Shown here one piece after another: positions 1-4,185 of a stretch of 7,220 bases of DNA; positions within the stretch are counted from its first letter, which is position 1, and each line of letters starts with the position of its first letter. The notes below the pieces were generated by a model. That model worked only from the letters and a program-made list of their open reading frames with translations. It was not told the DNA's origin and made no database searches. A program made the position numbers and the translations under genes. Origin of the DNA: Deltaproteobacteria bacterium (GTDB lineage Bacteria; Desulfobacterota; Binatia; Binatales; Binataceae); contig PMOH01000080.1 of NCBI GenBank assembly GCA_003161515.1, forward strand, positions 1 through 7,220, given 5' to 3'.

Positions 1-72
1 CCGGCTTCGCGTGCGCGAAGCTGTCCGAGGCCCATTCCTCCCGTCGCTAACGCTCCCGTCGTCAGGGTGACA
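1..72. repeat. Interspersed intergenic repeat, copy A
   Basis: Nearly identical to 4413-4483 in the same orientation: the first 42 bases differ at one position, and the final 15 (GTCGTCAGGGTGACA) are identical. Each copy begins with a perfect 7-bp stem, GCTTCGC/GCGAAGC, closed by a 4-nt loop (GTGC here, TTGC in the other copy). It is non-coding and lies beyond the 3' end of the Rieske oxygenase gene. I infer an interspersed REP/MITE-like family of the host genome. It may extend left of the window. Confidence 0.8.
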
Positions 73-78
73 GAGAAG

Positions 79-136
79 TGCGGAGCTGTCCGGAGCCCCG
101 TTACTAGTGTTCGCGTTGCTCGCTTCGTCGGATGAC
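79..136. repeat. Degenerate tandem unit of the same repeat family
   Basis: This stretch repeats the architecture of the neighbouring unit in diverged form. GCGGAGCTGTCCGGAGCC matches the GCGAAGCTGTCCGAGGCC block, and TCGCGTTGCTCG followed by TCGTC near 111-129 matches 4455-4474. It ends seven bases before the Rieske stop codon. It is probably a decayed tandem copy; the exact ends are uncertain. Confidence 0.5.
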
Positions 137-142
137 AAACGC

Positions 143-1276
143 TCATACTTCGCCGATCGCTTCGCGGATTGAGCGGTGGAAATGTTCCAGCGCGTTTTCG
201 TAGCGGCCGTATATTACTTTTCGCTGCGCGCCGGATTCGAAGTTGTGCTGGATTCCTTCGCCGAGCGTGAAATCCTGATCGACGACGCCGAGCAGGAGAT
301 CCATCGTGCGCGACCATTTTGGCGACGGCTCGGGTGCGAGGATGCTGATGGTGGCGACGCTCTCGCCGACGTGCGTGCCAGCCGGGAAGATGCGGTAGAT
401 TTCCGCGTGATCGGATTGCATTACGAGGATCGTGTTGGGGAACAGGTTCATCAGGATGGTGGTGTGCGGAACCAGGTCCCATTTTTCCTGGGGCAGGTCG
501 CGCAGCTTCTCGATTGATTTGCGCACGCCGATGTAGCGGGTGTTGCGGCCGAACGCGTCGAACATCGCGAGGTTCTTGACGAACAGCGGCGCGACGTTCT
601 GCGCGTGCAGCACCTTGATGTGGTAGGCCTCCCAGAACGTGTCGCTCATCAGCTTCCAGTTCATCCGGCGGCGGACCACGCGCGTCTCCTGATGCGCCAT
701 CGAGGCGATGCCGTAAGAGTCGATGTCTTCGCCGAGTCCGGCGAGCATCGCGTCGATGTCAATGGCGTTGTTGTCGCCCGGCGTCGGCGTCACGAAGATG
801 AGGCCGTACTTTTCGGAGACTGGAAGCGCGACGAGGCCGCTGGCGGCGCGATCGAGACCTTCGAATCCGTAGTCGTCGGGAATCGCGACGAGGCGGCCGT
901 CGGTGTCGTAGCTCCACGCATGATAGGGGCATGAAAACAATTTCGCGGTATGGCCGCATCCACTGGCGAGCTTGGCGCCGCGATGGCGGCAGATATTGAC
1001 GAAGGCGCGCAACTCGCCGGCGGTGTTTCGCGCGATGAGGATCGGCACGGGCGCGAGATCCTCGGTCAGGTAGTCGCCGGGATTGGGAATCTGGGAGCTG
1101 AAGCCGGCGACGATCGGATGATGGCGGAAGAGCACGTCGCGCTCGCGAGCAGCGCGCTCGGAAGAGGTGTACGCGCTGGTGTCGTTGCGGGTGAATCGCT
1201 CGGCCATCGGCGGCGTGCCGCGGTCGATAGCGTCGAAGATTTGGTGGATGAGGTTGACCTGGGTTGAATGCTTCAT
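143..1276 (-). CDS. Rieske [2Fe-2S] non-heme iron oxygenase, alpha subunit
   Basis: This 377-aa protein is a ring-hydroxylating-dioxygenase-type oxygenase component. In this family it receives electrons from a reductase or ferredoxin and oxidises a substrate at a mononuclear iron in the cytoplasm. The N-terminal Rieske domain has the full C-x-H-x17-C-x2-H cluster site (C96, H98, C116, H119). The catalytic domain has NWK followed by a D-x3-E-x2-H-x4-H stretch (E216, H219, H224). The usual third ligand is probably an Asp near residue 333 (VVDQD). Length is normal for single-subunit members. I chose the ATG at 1276 because the in-frame TTG at 1282 adds only two residues; neither has a good ribosome binding site. 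The substrate cannot be told from the sequence, and no reductase gene is in the window. A mobile element ends 21 bp upstream, so the native promoter region now lies about 2.9 kb away, beyond 4204. Confidence 0.93.
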   Translation of the reverse strand: MKHSTQVNLIHQIFDAIDRGTPPMAERFTRNDTSAYTSSERAARERDVLFRHHPIVAGFSSQIPNPGDYLTEDLAPVPILIARNTAGELRAFVNICRHRGAKLASGCGHTAKLFSCPYHAWSYDTDGRLVAIPDDYGFEGLDRAASGLVALPVSEKYGLIFVTPTPGDNNAIDIDAMLAGLGEDIDSYGIASMAHQETRVVRRRMNWKLMSDTFWEAYHIKVLHAQNVAPLFVKNLAMFDAFGRNTRYIGVRKSIEKLRDLPQEKWDLVPHTTILMNLFPNTILVMQSDHAEIYRIFPAGTHVGESVATISILAPEPSPKWSRTMDLLLGVVDQDFTLGEGIQHNFESGAQRKVIYGRYENALEHFHRSIREAIGEV

Positions 1277-1289
1277 TGGCAATTCATAC

Positions 1290-1297
1290 CACTGCTA
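1290..1297. repeat. Target-site duplication, left copy
   Basis: CACTGCTA occurs immediately outside the left inverted repeat and again immediately outside the right one (4204-4211). Eight bases fits IS1-family duplications (typically 8-9 bp). If the element ends are drawn one base further in, the repeat becomes 10 bp (CCACTGCTAG, 1289-1298 and 4203-4212), so the exact boundary is ambiguous. Confidence 0.88.
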
Positions 1298-1315
1298 GGT
1301 AGTGTCTCAGTTTGA
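1298..1315 (+). repeat. Left terminal inverted repeat
   Basis: GGTAGTGTCTCAGTTTGA is the exact reverse complement of 4186-4203. Similarity then decays quickly. The stop codon of the zinc-finger passenger gene (1307-1309, minus strand) lies inside this repeat, so the repeat is part of a reading frame. Confidence 0.92.
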
Positions 1316-1564
1316 TTTTCGAGCAACATGCAACTGTTCGAGTAGCCACGCAACCGGGTACAGAAGCTTCGCGACGAATTCAAAACTGACGTAGGCTGCG
1401 CGCAGATTCAGGCCGCCTCCCTCGGAGCTTAACTGGACGGCGAGGACCGCGCACTCGTCGCAGATAAAGACTGTCGGGCCGGCAATCAGTCGGCGAACTT
1501 CGTCTTGGCTCTTTCCGCAAAACGAGCAAATCAAGTTAGCTGATCGTTCTTCAATGGCGACCAT
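1307..1564 (-). CDS. Small ClpX-type C4 zinc-finger protein (passenger gene)
   Basis: This 85-aa protein has an N-terminal zinc finger, C-x2-C-x18-C-x2-C (C13, C16, C35, C38), in the sequence CSFCGKSQDEVRRLIAGP...FICDEC. It is strongly similar to the ClpX N-terminal zinc-binding domain that recruits substrates and adaptors to ClpXP. The ATPase domain is absent; residues 41-85 are a short, partly hydrophobic tail. The stop codon is within the left terminal inverted repeat. The start at 1564 has no clear Shine-Dalgarno sequence. Just upstream lies a remnant of a transposase 3' end, which suggests the gene originally followed a transposase directly. Binding to ClpP/ClpX adaptors or to nucleic acid is inference; the protein could act as a dominant fragment of the ClpX adaptor surface. 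It is transcribed toward the Rieske gene 31 bp further on. Confidence 0.8.
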   Translation of the reverse strand: MVAIEERSANLICSFCGKSQDEVRRLIAGPTVFICDECAVLAVQLSSEGGGLNLRAAYVSFEFVAKLLYPVAWLLEQLHVARKSN

Positions 1565-1570
1565 TGCATT

Positions 1571-1615
1571 CTAGCTCGCTTCCTTCTGCTTGGCTTCCCA
1601 TTCGTTCACAGTCTG
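1571..1615 (-). pseudogene. Remnant of the 3' end of a related IS1-type transposase
   Basis: The complement encodes QTVNEWEAKQKEAS followed by a TAG stop. The intact transposase in this element ends IVDEWEASQKEA-stop. The DNA also aligns with 2158-2199, with roughly five in six bases matching over the best 36. Upstream the frame meets a stop codon (TAA), so only the last 14 codons remain. The copy has one extra codon and several substitutions, so it comes from a related element rather than a recent local duplication. It lies directly upstream of the zinc-finger gene. Confidence 0.72.
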
Positions 1616-1623
1616 TTACAGAC
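1611..1623. promoter_or_regulatory. Perfect short palindrome upstream of the plus-strand cassette
   Basis: GTCTG-TTA-CAGAC is a perfect 5-bp inverted repeat with a 3-bp centre, at the junction between the transposase remnant and the plus-strand cassette. A TACAAT hexamer at 1650-1655 could be a -10 box, but its -35 partner (TGTACT, 1627-1632) is weak. An operator role is speculation. Confidence 0.25.
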
Positions 1624-1682
1624 GTATGTACTTAGCACAACTTGACCGCTACAATTCCCGCCCAACGGACAGGGGGGAAGCG

Positions 1683-1994
1683 ATGGCATCGTCCGACTAT
1701 GGCACGCTCAGCGCCGCTATTCGACAGAAGCTAATCGTGACGGCAACCTACCACGGGCACTACCGCGAATTTTGCCCGCACGTCATCGGCACGAAAAAAG
1801 GCAAGCAACACGTTCTAGGGTTTCAGTTCGCGGGCAGCGGCAGTTCCGGTTTAGCTCCAGGCGGTGAATGGCGCTGTTTCGACGTGGCCACGCTTTCAGG
1901 CGTATCCACGCGCACTGGCCCTTGGCGAACTAGGCCAGTTCATACGCAACCCCAAACTTGCGTCGATCATATCGACGTGGAAGTCTCGTACTAG
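1683..1994 (+). CDS. WYL-like small protein (passenger gene)
   Basis: This 103-aa protein starts at the ATG at 1683, preceded by the very purine-rich AGGGGGGAAG (1671-1680). A longer reading from 1590 would run through transposase-remnant DNA and is rejected. The N-terminal half has the pattern AIRQKLIVTATYHGHYREFCPHVIGTKKGK, followed by LGFQFAG and WRCFDVATLSGV. This resembles the core of WYL-like beta-barrel domains (AI..k..v...Y.g..R...PH..g......l..yq......WR.f.v..i). WYL domains are ligand sensors in regulators of defence and stress systems. No DNA-binding domain is fused here. The family call is from pattern memory and is moderate. Its TAG stop overlaps the Shine-Dalgarno sequence of the next gene, so the two are probably translationally coupled. 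Confidence 0.65.
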   Translation: MASSDYGTLSAAIRQKLIVTATYHGHYREFCPHVIGTKKGKQHVLGFQFAGSGSSGLAPGGEWRCFDVATLSGVSTRTGPWRTRPVHTQPQTCVDHIDVEVSY

Positions 1995-2005
1995 GAGCAA
2001 CGACG

Positions 2006-2161
2006 ATGGAATACGAAGTGATCGAAGATCGTAAGTCTCCGGACGATTGGCGCGTAGAAGCAGCGGATGACGATGGCCGTTATTTCATCGCCATTTTTTG
2101 CGGTCCAGAAGCGAGACAACGAGCCGAAGAGTATGCGCGCTGGAAGCAGGAGCGCCGCTAA
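2006..2161 (+). CDS. 51-aa acidic hypothetical protein coupled to the WYL-like gene
   Basis: The start is the ATG at 2006, with AGGAG at 1993-1997 (8-nt spacing). The stop of the preceding gene (1992-1994) lies within this ribosome binding site, a typical coupled arrangement. The protein is 51 aa: an acidic N-terminal half with a WRVEAADDDGRYFIAIF segment, which looks like a small beta-sheet, then a charged helix rich in Arg/Glu (EARQRAEEYARWKQERR). I do not recognise the family. Its last four bases overlap the transposase stop codon on the other strand, so the two transcripts converge end to end. It could be a partner or antitoxin-like companion of the upstream product; there is no direct evidence. 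Confidence 0.6.
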   Translation: MEYEVIEDRKSPDDWRVEAADDDGRYFIAIFCGPEARQRAEEYARWKQERR

Positions 2162-3012
2162 GCTTCTTTCTGGCTCGCTTCCCATTCGTCCACGATGCCA
2201 ATCAGTTCCTCGTAGCTGAACAGCCGATCCGTGACGCCTGCTTGCATCGCGGGCGTCACTCTCAGCGTCTTGTGAATCCGAATGAAGTTGTACCAGACCG
2301 CGTAGAGCGCGACCATGTGACAGTGATTCTCGAATTTCTTTGAGAACGCATTTGTCAGGCGCGTGAAGCGGCGCATGTGCATCCGCATCGTGAGATTCGC
2401 GCGTTCAACGTAGCTCGTGTTGATGTGCTCGCGATCCGGATTGCCGGTAATTACGCTGCTCTCCGCACTGAGGCAGACTGGCGGAGTGTAGCGCCGCTCG
2501 CCTTCCGCTGGCGTGCCGTACATTTTCACGAGCATCGCGTAATCAATGTCACCCGCGAACGCATCTTCTACCGCATCCAGATAAGCGCGATGGCCATCCG
2601 TCGTTAGTTGGATGCGGTTCGCCAATCGGCGCTTCACATCGCGCATGAACGTCATGGCCGCGCTCGCGCCGCGCGAGCCGATGAACCACGAGATCAGCAA
2701 CTTGCTATCCGCGTCGATACCTGTCCACGTCCATGTATCGCCAACACGCTCAGGCCGCGTGTTCTTTTTCTGGCGTGCTCGCGCTTCCTTCATTTCGACG
2801 AACGACCAGATTTCATCGCACTGCACGCGCTTCGATTGCACGCCGTTGACAGTTCGATCATGGAAGTCGGCGCACGCTTGTCCGGCCAATATCAACTCGC
2901 GCGTGACCGTATTGATCGAAACGTCCACAAGCCGCGAGATGGAACGCATCGAAGAGCCTTCGCAGAGAAGGGAAAGAATCTGAACGCGCTTGGCAATCGG
3001 CAGTCTGTTCAT
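2158..3012 (-). CDS. IS1-family DDE transposase
   Basis: This 284-aa protein is the probable catalyst for moving the whole 2.9-kb element. The N-terminus (MNRLPIAKRVQILSLLCEG, then SMRSISRLVDVSINTVTREL) is a helix-turn-helix typical of the IS1 subgroup encoded in one uninterrupted frame, unlike enteric IS1 with InsA/InsB frameshifting. Catalytic residues are visible: D66 in CDEIW, D139 in TTDGH and E203 in SYVERANLTMR, followed by RRFTRLTNAFSKK and the WYNF.RIHKTL segment. It appears full length and undamaged. The frame stays open upstream to 3141, but that extension translates the tRNA and a hairpin region. Family members begin at MNRLP, and a TTGACA/TATGCT promoter sits immediately in front of that codon, implying a leaderless or nearly leaderless mRNA. 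Confidence 0.93.
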   Translation of the reverse strand: MNRLPIAKRVQILSLLCEGSSMRSISRLVDVSINTVTRELILAGQACADFHDRTVNGVQSKRVQCDEIWSFVEMKEARARQKKNTRPERVGDTWTWTGIDADSKLLISWFIGSRGASAAMTFMRDVKRRLANRIQLTTDGHRAYLDAVEDAFAGDIDYAMLVKMYGTPAEGERRYTPPVCLSAESSVITGNPDREHINTSYVERANLTMRMHMRRFTRLTNAFSKKFENHCHMVALYAVWYNFIRIHKTLRVTPAMQAGVTDRLFSYEELIGIVDEWEASQKEA

Positions 3013-3018
3013 GCTTCG

Positions 3019-3047
3019 AGCATATGAACTTTTTGCTTGAGTGTCAA
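3019..3047 (-). promoter_or_regulatory. Sigma-70-type promoter for the transposase, possibly leaderless
   Basis: On the minus strand there is a perfect -35 box TTGACA (3042-3047), a 17-bp spacer and the -10 box TATGCT (3019-3024, 4 of 6). The MNRLP start codon begins six bases after the -10 box, so initiation at the usual distance would fall on or within a base or two of the ATG. That leaves no room for a ribosome binding site and would restrict transposase translation to leaderless initiation. Confidence 0.6.
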
Positions 3048-3061
3048 GCATAGATGTCATT

Positions 3062-3095
3062 TTGATCTGCCGATCAACCTTGCTATTAGTAGCAA
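3062..3095. other. Two tandem perfect tetraloop hairpins between tRNA and transposase
   Basis: Hairpin one is TTGATC-TGCC-GATCAA (3062-3077). Hairpin two is TTGCTA-TTAG-TAGCAA (3080-3095). Each has a perfect 6-bp stem and a 4-nt loop, with two bases between them. The second begins right after the tRNA CCA end (one base between). Neither is followed by a convincing T run on the minus strand. They may define tRNA 3' processing or block read-through translation into the transposase. Confidence 0.6.
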
Positions 3096-3096
3096 T

Positions 3097-3188
3097 TGGT
3101 CGGGGTGGCGGGATTTGAACCCGCATGGGTGGTATCAGCACCCATCGACTTGGGAGGCCGACGCGTCTACCAATTTCGCCACACCCCG
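3097..3188 (-). tRNA. Class II (Leu-type) tRNA with CCC anticodon, on the mobile element
   Basis: A complete cloverleaf of 92 nt folds on the minus strand. The acceptor stem is CGGGGTG/CACCCCG (7 of 7), then T8 G9. The D arm is GCG-AAATTGGTAGA-CGC. The anticodon arm is TCGGC-CTCCCAA-GTCGA (one G-T pair). The long variable arm is TGGGTG-CTGATAC-CACCCA (6 bp). The T arm is GCGGG-TTCAAAT-CCCGC, followed by A73 and an encoded CCA. The D arm, G26, long arm and A73 are those of bacterial tRNA-Leu, but the anticodon is CCC, complementary to the glycine codon GGG. True tRNA-Gly lacks a long variable arm. Automated tools may call it Gly, Leu or undetermined. It sits upstream of the transposase in the same orientation. 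Every stem is intact, which argues for a functional gene rather than a relic. The acceptor identity is inferred, not shown. Confidence 0.9.
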
Positions 3189-3197
3189 AATGTCTCG

Positions 3198-3249
3198 GGC
3201 CAGTGGGTGGCCGCTCCTAGCAAAGCATTCCGCCCATTGGCCTTTTTTT
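3198..3249 (+). terminator. Intrinsic terminator, plus strand
   Basis: GGCCAGTGGGTGG (3198-3210) pairs with CCGCCCATTGGCC (3230-3242) over 13 bp with two G-U pairs, followed directly by seven T residues (3243-3249). The loop is 19 nt. Termination works only for plus-strand transcription, which would be antisense to the tRNA and transposase, for instance read-through from the 1683-2161 cassette. It abuts the stop codon of the minus-strand winged-helix gene. Confidence 0.65.
3210..3221. repeat. 12-bp direct repeat flanking the winged-helix gene, copy 1
   Basis: GCCGCTCCTAGC occurs here and again at 3782-3793, bracketing the winged-helix passenger gene. In the second copy its complement contains that gene's ribosome binding site (AGGAG). 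It may mark how the gene was acquired, or be coincidence. Confidence 0.4.
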
Positions 3250-3778
3250 AATGTTGTTGCTGCACTACGCCATTGTGTACGGCGACATCCTCCGATTGCG
3301 GCTGTGGATTTTGTTTCAAGAAATATTTGCCGCGCCTTTTGGTTACTTCGCGATCCTTCAATCGATGCAGGACGCTGTGCACATAGGCGTTGCTAACCTG
3401 GTTCTTTAATTCCATCGTGATTTCGTTCGGCGTGATTCCGTTCGGATGCTGGCGCAACACACCGCGCACAAGCTCCGTCTTGCTAATCTCCGGTGCGCCG
3501 GGCGTGCCGCTTTCGGATACAGAAGCCGTAATCGGCTGGCTTGGTTCCGGAGAGGGCGCTACTTGCGACTTTGATACGGCTTCGACGGCTGCTTCGAGCG
3601 CGGCCTCTTGCTGCAATCTTTGCATCTCCGCCGACAGCACGACGTTCCACGAAGTTGCCTGCTGCGAGGCGATGTTGAAGGCGTTTTGCGCATGCTGAAG
3701 GTTCTGCTGCGCAAGCACTAATTTGCGCGTAGCCTCTTGCTGTCGAGCCCTGAGGGTTTCGATATACGAATTATCCAT
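3248..3778 (-). CDS. Coiled-coil plus winged-helix-like protein (passenger gene)
   Basis: This 176-aa protein starts at the ATG at 3778, preceded by AGGAG with 7-nt spacing on the minus strand; the longer frame from 3841 lacks this and crosses the promoter. Residues 1-70 are a Gln/Ala/Glu-rich helix with heptad character (a likely coiled coil). Residues 71-98 are a Pro/Ser/Glu-rich linker. Residues 100-155 (TELVRGVLRQHPNGITPNEI, then a second helix and YVHSVLHRLKDREV.KRRGKYFL) look like a winged helix-turn-helix, as in small transcription regulators. The C-terminal tail is Gln-rich. The probable role is an oligomeric DNA-binding regulator of the element or of the host; no named family is claimed. 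Its own promoter lies at 3813-3841, and the tRNA follows downstream on the same strand. Confidence 0.72.
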   Translation of the reverse strand: MDNSYIETLRARQQEATRKLVLAQQNLQHAQNAFNIASQQATSWNVVLSAEMQRLQQEAALEAAVEAVSKSQVAPSPEPSQPITASVSESGTPGAPEISKTELVRGVLRQHPNGITPNEITMELKNQVSNAYVHSVLHRLKDREVTKRRGKYFLKQNPQPQSEDVAVHNGVVQQQH

Positions 3779-3781
3779 TTT

Positions 3782-3793
3782 GCCGCTCCTAGC
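3782..3793. repeat. 12-bp direct repeat flanking the winged-helix gene, copy 2
   Basis: Second copy of GCCGCTCCTAGC (first at 3210-3221). On the minus strand it contributes the AGGAG ribosome binding site of the 3248-3778 gene. Confidence 0.4.
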
Positions 3794-3812
3794 GTTGAAT
3801 TGGCTGGAAGAA

Positions 3813-3841
3813 AATATATAGATCTCTCGCATCCACTTCAA
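3813..3841 (-). promoter_or_regulatory. Sigma-70-type promoter for the winged-helix gene
   Basis: On the minus strand: TTGAAG (3836-3841, 4 of 6), a 17-bp spacer and TATATT (3813-3818, 5 of 6). The predicted start leaves a leader of roughly 30 nt with an AGGAG site before the ATG at 3778. A pyrimidine-rich tract (minus strand; purine-rich on plus, about 3841-3866) lies just upstream of the -35 box. Confidence 0.6.
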
Positions 3842-3901
3842 GAGAGGTAGAGAGAGAGGGAGAGTTAATCGTGTACGGAGAATACAGAGCGAAAATGACT
3901 G

Positions 3902-4138
3902 TCAGGATTTACGAGCGCGCCATCGCGCTTTTGCGGCCTTGCTGGCGATCTCGGCACGCCGTTTTTTACTGAGCTTCGCGGCGCGTTTCGGGCCACCGAT
4001 TAAGCCGCCTTCGCGAGCTAGTTGTTTCGCGGGGTCGCGGGGATTGTCCTCGACTTCGCCGGTCGCGATCTGCATTACGCGCACGGCGTTTCCGATCACG
4101 TCGGCTGGGCGCTTTTCCCCTCGCGGTCCTCGTGGCAT
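3902..4138 (-). CDS. Small basic protein, MPRGP-type, possible nucleic-acid binder (passenger gene)
   Basis: This 78-aa protein starts MPRGPRGEKRPADVIGNAV and has an ATGE segment, an Arg/Lys/Ala-rich second half and the ending KKRRAEIASKAAKARWRARK. This pattern matches a family of small conserved proteins common in Rhizobiales genomes, sometimes labelled RNA-binding or histone-H1-like; I know no experimentally defined function. The basic C-terminal helix supports nucleic-acid binding as inference. The ATG at 4138 is chosen because family members begin with MPRGP. A TTG-started extension to 4189 would use terminal-repeat DNA. No Shine-Dalgarno is visible; a weak promoter ends six bases before the ATG, as with the transposase. 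It is the first gene inside the right end, transcribed inward. Confidence 0.75.
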   Translation of the reverse strand: MPRGPRGEKRPADVIGNAVRVMQIATGEVEDNPRDPAKQLAREGGLIGGPKRAAKLSKKRRAEIASKAAKARWRARKS

Positions 4139-4144
4139 GCGAGT

Positions 4145-4173
4145 AGAATCGCACGACTCAATCGGGATGCCAA
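4145..4173 (-). promoter_or_regulatory. Weak possible promoter for the MPRGP-type gene
   Basis: On the minus strand: TTGGCA (4168-4173, 5 of 6), a 17-bp spacer and GATTCT (4145-4150, only 3 of 6). There are then six bases to the ATG, the same geometry as the transposase promoter. The -10 box is poor, so this is tentative. Confidence 0.3.
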
Positions 4174-4185
4174 GCGCAGCGGATT

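Noticed and set aside
176..1267. Plus-strand open frames opposite the Rieske oxygenase
   Set aside because: Antisense shadows of a gene with clear Rieske and iron-binding motifs.
1590..1682. Longer start for the WYL-like gene at 1590
   Set aside because: The added codons run antisense through the transposase remnant and a palindrome. The ATG at 1683 has a strong ribosome binding site.
2098..2983. Several plus-strand open frames opposite the transposase
   Set aside because: They are shadows of the GC-rich transposase coding strand, with no ribosome sites or recognisable motifs.
3013..3141. N-terminal extension of the transposase (starting near 3141)
   Set aside because: It translates the tRNA gene and the tandem hairpins and crosses the likely promoter. 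Family proteins start at MNRLP (3012).
3037..3396. Plus-strand reading frame containing GWRDLNPHG
   Set aside because: This is the well-known spurious translation of the antisense strand of a tRNA gene, and it also crosses a terminator and the winged-helix gene.
3841..3866. GA-rich tract resembling a simple-sequence repeat
   Set aside because: It is irregular and short. It may influence the adjacent promoter but shows no defined unit count or known motif.
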